From the NCBI GenBank assembly GCA_965371855.1, contig CBDUZZ010000030.1, positions 1 through 53,706 on the forward strand: a stretch of DNA of 53,706 nt, read 5' to 3'. Below are positions 52,242 through 53,706 of the stretch, one piece after another. The DNA comes from JAADEM01 sp965371855. Its GTDB lineage: Bacteria > Bacteroidota > Bacteroidia > Bacteroidales > Marinilabiliaceae. The notes below the pieces were generated by a model. It searched no databases, was not told the DNA's origin, and worked only from the letters and a program-made list of their open reading frames with translations. Numbering within the stretch: the first letter of the stretch is position 1; each line of letters begins with the position of its first letter. Position numbers and translations under genes: made by a program.

Positions 52242-52573
52242 CGCTTGTCTTCTCGTTGGCTCCGGTTTTCCCTCGCCGTGGATACCTTTACACTGCACTC
52301 TTTTTCTTATCGCATTGCAAATGTGAATGCAGGTACATTTGATGCCTGGTGTTGTTCGGTTGATGGCACACCAAAAAAAAATCCATCTTCTTGTAAGGAA
52401 CAAGACGGATATCCCAAGTTCCAAAGATTTCCCCGTATGAACATGCCCTGCTCTATGACCCCGGTTGTTCGATAGAATTAACCGCTGTTTACTCCTATCA
52501 TTGCTGCCTTCAGGATAACCGTAATCCGTCGGCTTAACCACAATTTAATACACTATTTCGGAGCTCGATTACA

Positions 52574-53706
52574 TCCCGATGCCTCAACGATTTTATTATG
52601 GGAGTAGACCTTACACTACTTGAACCTAAAGTCAAGTTTGTAATTGTATAACCACGGAATATGTGGGTCAATACCATTCTGTATCAACTTAGCCGGCAAA
52701 TTGATGTACTCATCTTTTTTAATGTAATCAGATGAGCCATAAAATGTAGCTATAATGGTATCATCCTTGACCTTTATATCTCCATCATTCCAAGCCAACA
52801 CTTCGTTTGCAAGATGCTTTGCATCCCATTTTCTATAATCACAGGTCATGTTTTTTCTTAATTCGCAAGTTGCGGCTTGTGCCAACATTGCCATTGATAG
52901 GTTCGCATATCTAATATTAAGGTTCATTGTTGAAGCACGGTTTAAACCCATATCATTTTCAAATCTAAAAAACTCTTCGACACTCCACCGTTTATCATAA
53001 TTTTCACACAAGAGGGTTTGGGCATCTATGGGAGATGTTGTCAAGAATCCACCATAACGATAGTCTTTTTCCCCAAAGCGCTCTGCAACAAGACGATATT
53101 TTGTGTTTTGACTTTCAAAATAAAAATCGGCTTCTGCAATGGCAAAGCCTGCTCTTAATTTAGTATATTCTAATGTATTTAGAATATTTTTTATTCTTTG
53201 AGAGTTTAATGCCGGGGTCAAAAGATCAAAGTTACGATTGTTCGATACGGTTTCAAACAGCTCATTTGTAAAATGTTCCTTATCTGCTATAAGTAAAGAT
53301 AGGGCTTTTATAATTTGGTCTGTTGTACTAATGAGGCTCAAAGAGGCTTTGGTTGTCGGCATTCCTGTCGATGACATTGTTGCCATTATGGGTTGTCCGG
53401 TTTCAGCTGATACACTAAAGAAAGTTTGGAGCATCTTTTGTGATGGTGCGTCGGGTTTTTTCTTCTTCTTTGCCATCACCCGCTTTGAAGAGCTGATTAT
53501 CCTATGTGGATCTATAGCAATTATATCTCCTTGGTAATGCCCGGATAATTTTCGTTGAATACCTAAATTGAGCATCATGTCATGAGTATCTTTCATCGTA
53601 TGGCTATTTAACAAAAGGTGCACCTGCTCGTCAGAAACAAGCCTACTCATACCATTTAATAGCTGAAAGCCTTGGGGGTTAAAGTCTTTTTTCTTGCATA
53701 ACGTTT
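52574..53706 (-). mobile_element. IS4-type insertion sequence, right-hand copy (partial)
   Basis: The element runs from its non-coding end (52574-52625, identical in reverse complement to bases 1-52) through the transposase to the end of the window. The left part of the IS lies outside. Its outer end is about 20 bases from the probable start of the group II intron. Confidence 0.85.
52616..53706 (-). CDS. IS4-type DDE transposase (N-terminus beyond window)
   Basis: The frame is open from the window edge to TAG at 52616. The ATG at 53650 is not necessarily the start, because 18 more codons are open upstream (ending QGFQLLNG) to the edge. DDE features are IIAIDPHRI (first Asp), LIADKEHFTNELFE (second Asp region), and YDKRWSVEEFFRFENDMGL, the Y-x2-R-x3-E signature of IS4-group enzymes (third acidic residue). 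It catalyses cut-and-paste movement. The C-terminal residues LDFRFK equal those of the truncated left copy. The gene looks intact within the window. Confidence 0.88.
   Translation of the reverse strand, partial: TLCKKKDFNPQGFQLLNGMSRLVSDEQVHLLLNSHTMKDTHDMMLNLGIQRKLSGHYQGDIIAIDPHRIISSSKRVMAKKKKKPDAPSQKMLQTFFSVSAETGQPIMATMSSTGMPTTKASLSLISTTDQIIKALSLLIADKEHFTNELFETVSNNRNFDLLTPALNSQRIKNILNTLEYTKLRAGFAIAEADFYFESQNTKYRLVAERFGEKDYRYGGFLTTSPIDAQTLLCENYDKRWSVEEFFRFENDMGLNRASTMNLNIRYANLSMAMLAQAATCELRKNMTCDYRKWDAKHLANEVLAWNDGDIKVKDDTIIATFYGSSDYIKKDEYINLPAKLIQNGIDPHIPWLYNYKLDFRFK

Larger units (their letters stand above)
50704..52553 (-). mobile_element. Group II intron
   Basis: The element, read on the minus strand, contains a maturase gene followed by a clear domain V (50746-50778), starting GAGCCGGATAC and ending GTACGTCCGGTTC, with the AGC triad and two-base bulge. 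A domain VI-like hairpin follows (50710-50737). The 3' boundary is thus near 50704. The 5' boundary is not certain: a GTGTATT at 52553 is a possible GUGYG-type start, and 52147-52553 would then be domains I-III. A 20-bp perfect palindrome (52222-52241) lies inside. The intron is directly next to the terminal IS. Confidence 0.75.

Noticed and set aside
52212..52541. Minus-strand reading frame of 109 codons upstream of the maturase
   Set aside because: It lies over the 5' RNA domains of the group II intron and includes a translated palindrome; it is better explained as structured RNA.

Overview
The window is an AT-rich chromosomal segment of a Bacteroidota bacterium, probably from the Bacteroidales/Marinilabiliales side. 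The evidence is a secreted protein with a type IX secretion C-terminal sorting domain, promoter boxes of the TAnnTTTG type ahead of several genes, very few Shine-Dalgarno sequences, zinc-ligand-poor forms of ribosomal proteins L36 and S14, and a mitochondrial-type citrate synthase. Both window ends lie in the same IS element in opposite orientation. Bases 1-52 are the exact reverse complement of 52574-52625, and the right-hand transposase runs off the end, so the segment probably ends where an assembly met this repeat.

Layout. (1) 1-104: IS end abutting the 3' part of a tRNA-like gene. (2) 0.3-7.4 kb: a TPR protein, a GlsB-type small membrane protein, a DUF3859-like protein, an APC permease carrying a degenerate PTS EIIA domain, and a CPA2 cation/proton antiporter with RCK domains. 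(3) 7.4-11.1 kb: a repeat-rich island. Three copies of one 44-bp hairpin repeat and two of another bracket a heptad-repeat ORF, a gene for an internally duplicated helical protein, and a BspA-like leucine-rich-repeat surface protein whose repeats are nearly identical 66-bp units. (4) 11.1-17.3 kb: ychF, an ECF sigma factor with a probable membrane partner and a Spy-like periplasmic protein, hutH, and hisS with an unusual C-terminal winged-helix extension. (5) 17.6-26.9 kb: signalling genes: a receiver-adenylate cyclase, ettA, a secreted hypothetical protein, a hybrid histidine kinase with a decayed ATPase domain, and a periplasmic propeller protein ending in a SpoIIE-type phosphatase. (6) 27.1-29.8 kb: citrate synthase and enolase, each followed by an intrinsic terminator. 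(7) 29.9-48.1 kb: the fused str-S10-spc-alpha locus on the minus strand, from rpsL to rplQ, without tuf, with a promoter box upstream of rpsL. (8) 48.2-53.7 kb: a mobile-element graveyard upstream of the rpsL promoter: an internally deleted IS1634-type transposase, an IS91-type fragment, a hicAB toxin-antitoxin pair with a nonsense codon in hicA, a group II intron, and the terminal IS.

Most of the window is core housekeeping DNA. The places most worth a second look are the hairpin-bracketed island at 7.4-11.1 kb, the HisS extension, the permease with a histidine-less EIIA domain, the pseudokinase-like hybrid sensor, and the nested insertions at 48.4-53.7 kb. No complete, clearly new multi-gene system could be demonstrated from sequence alone; the hairpin-bounded modules are the best candidate.
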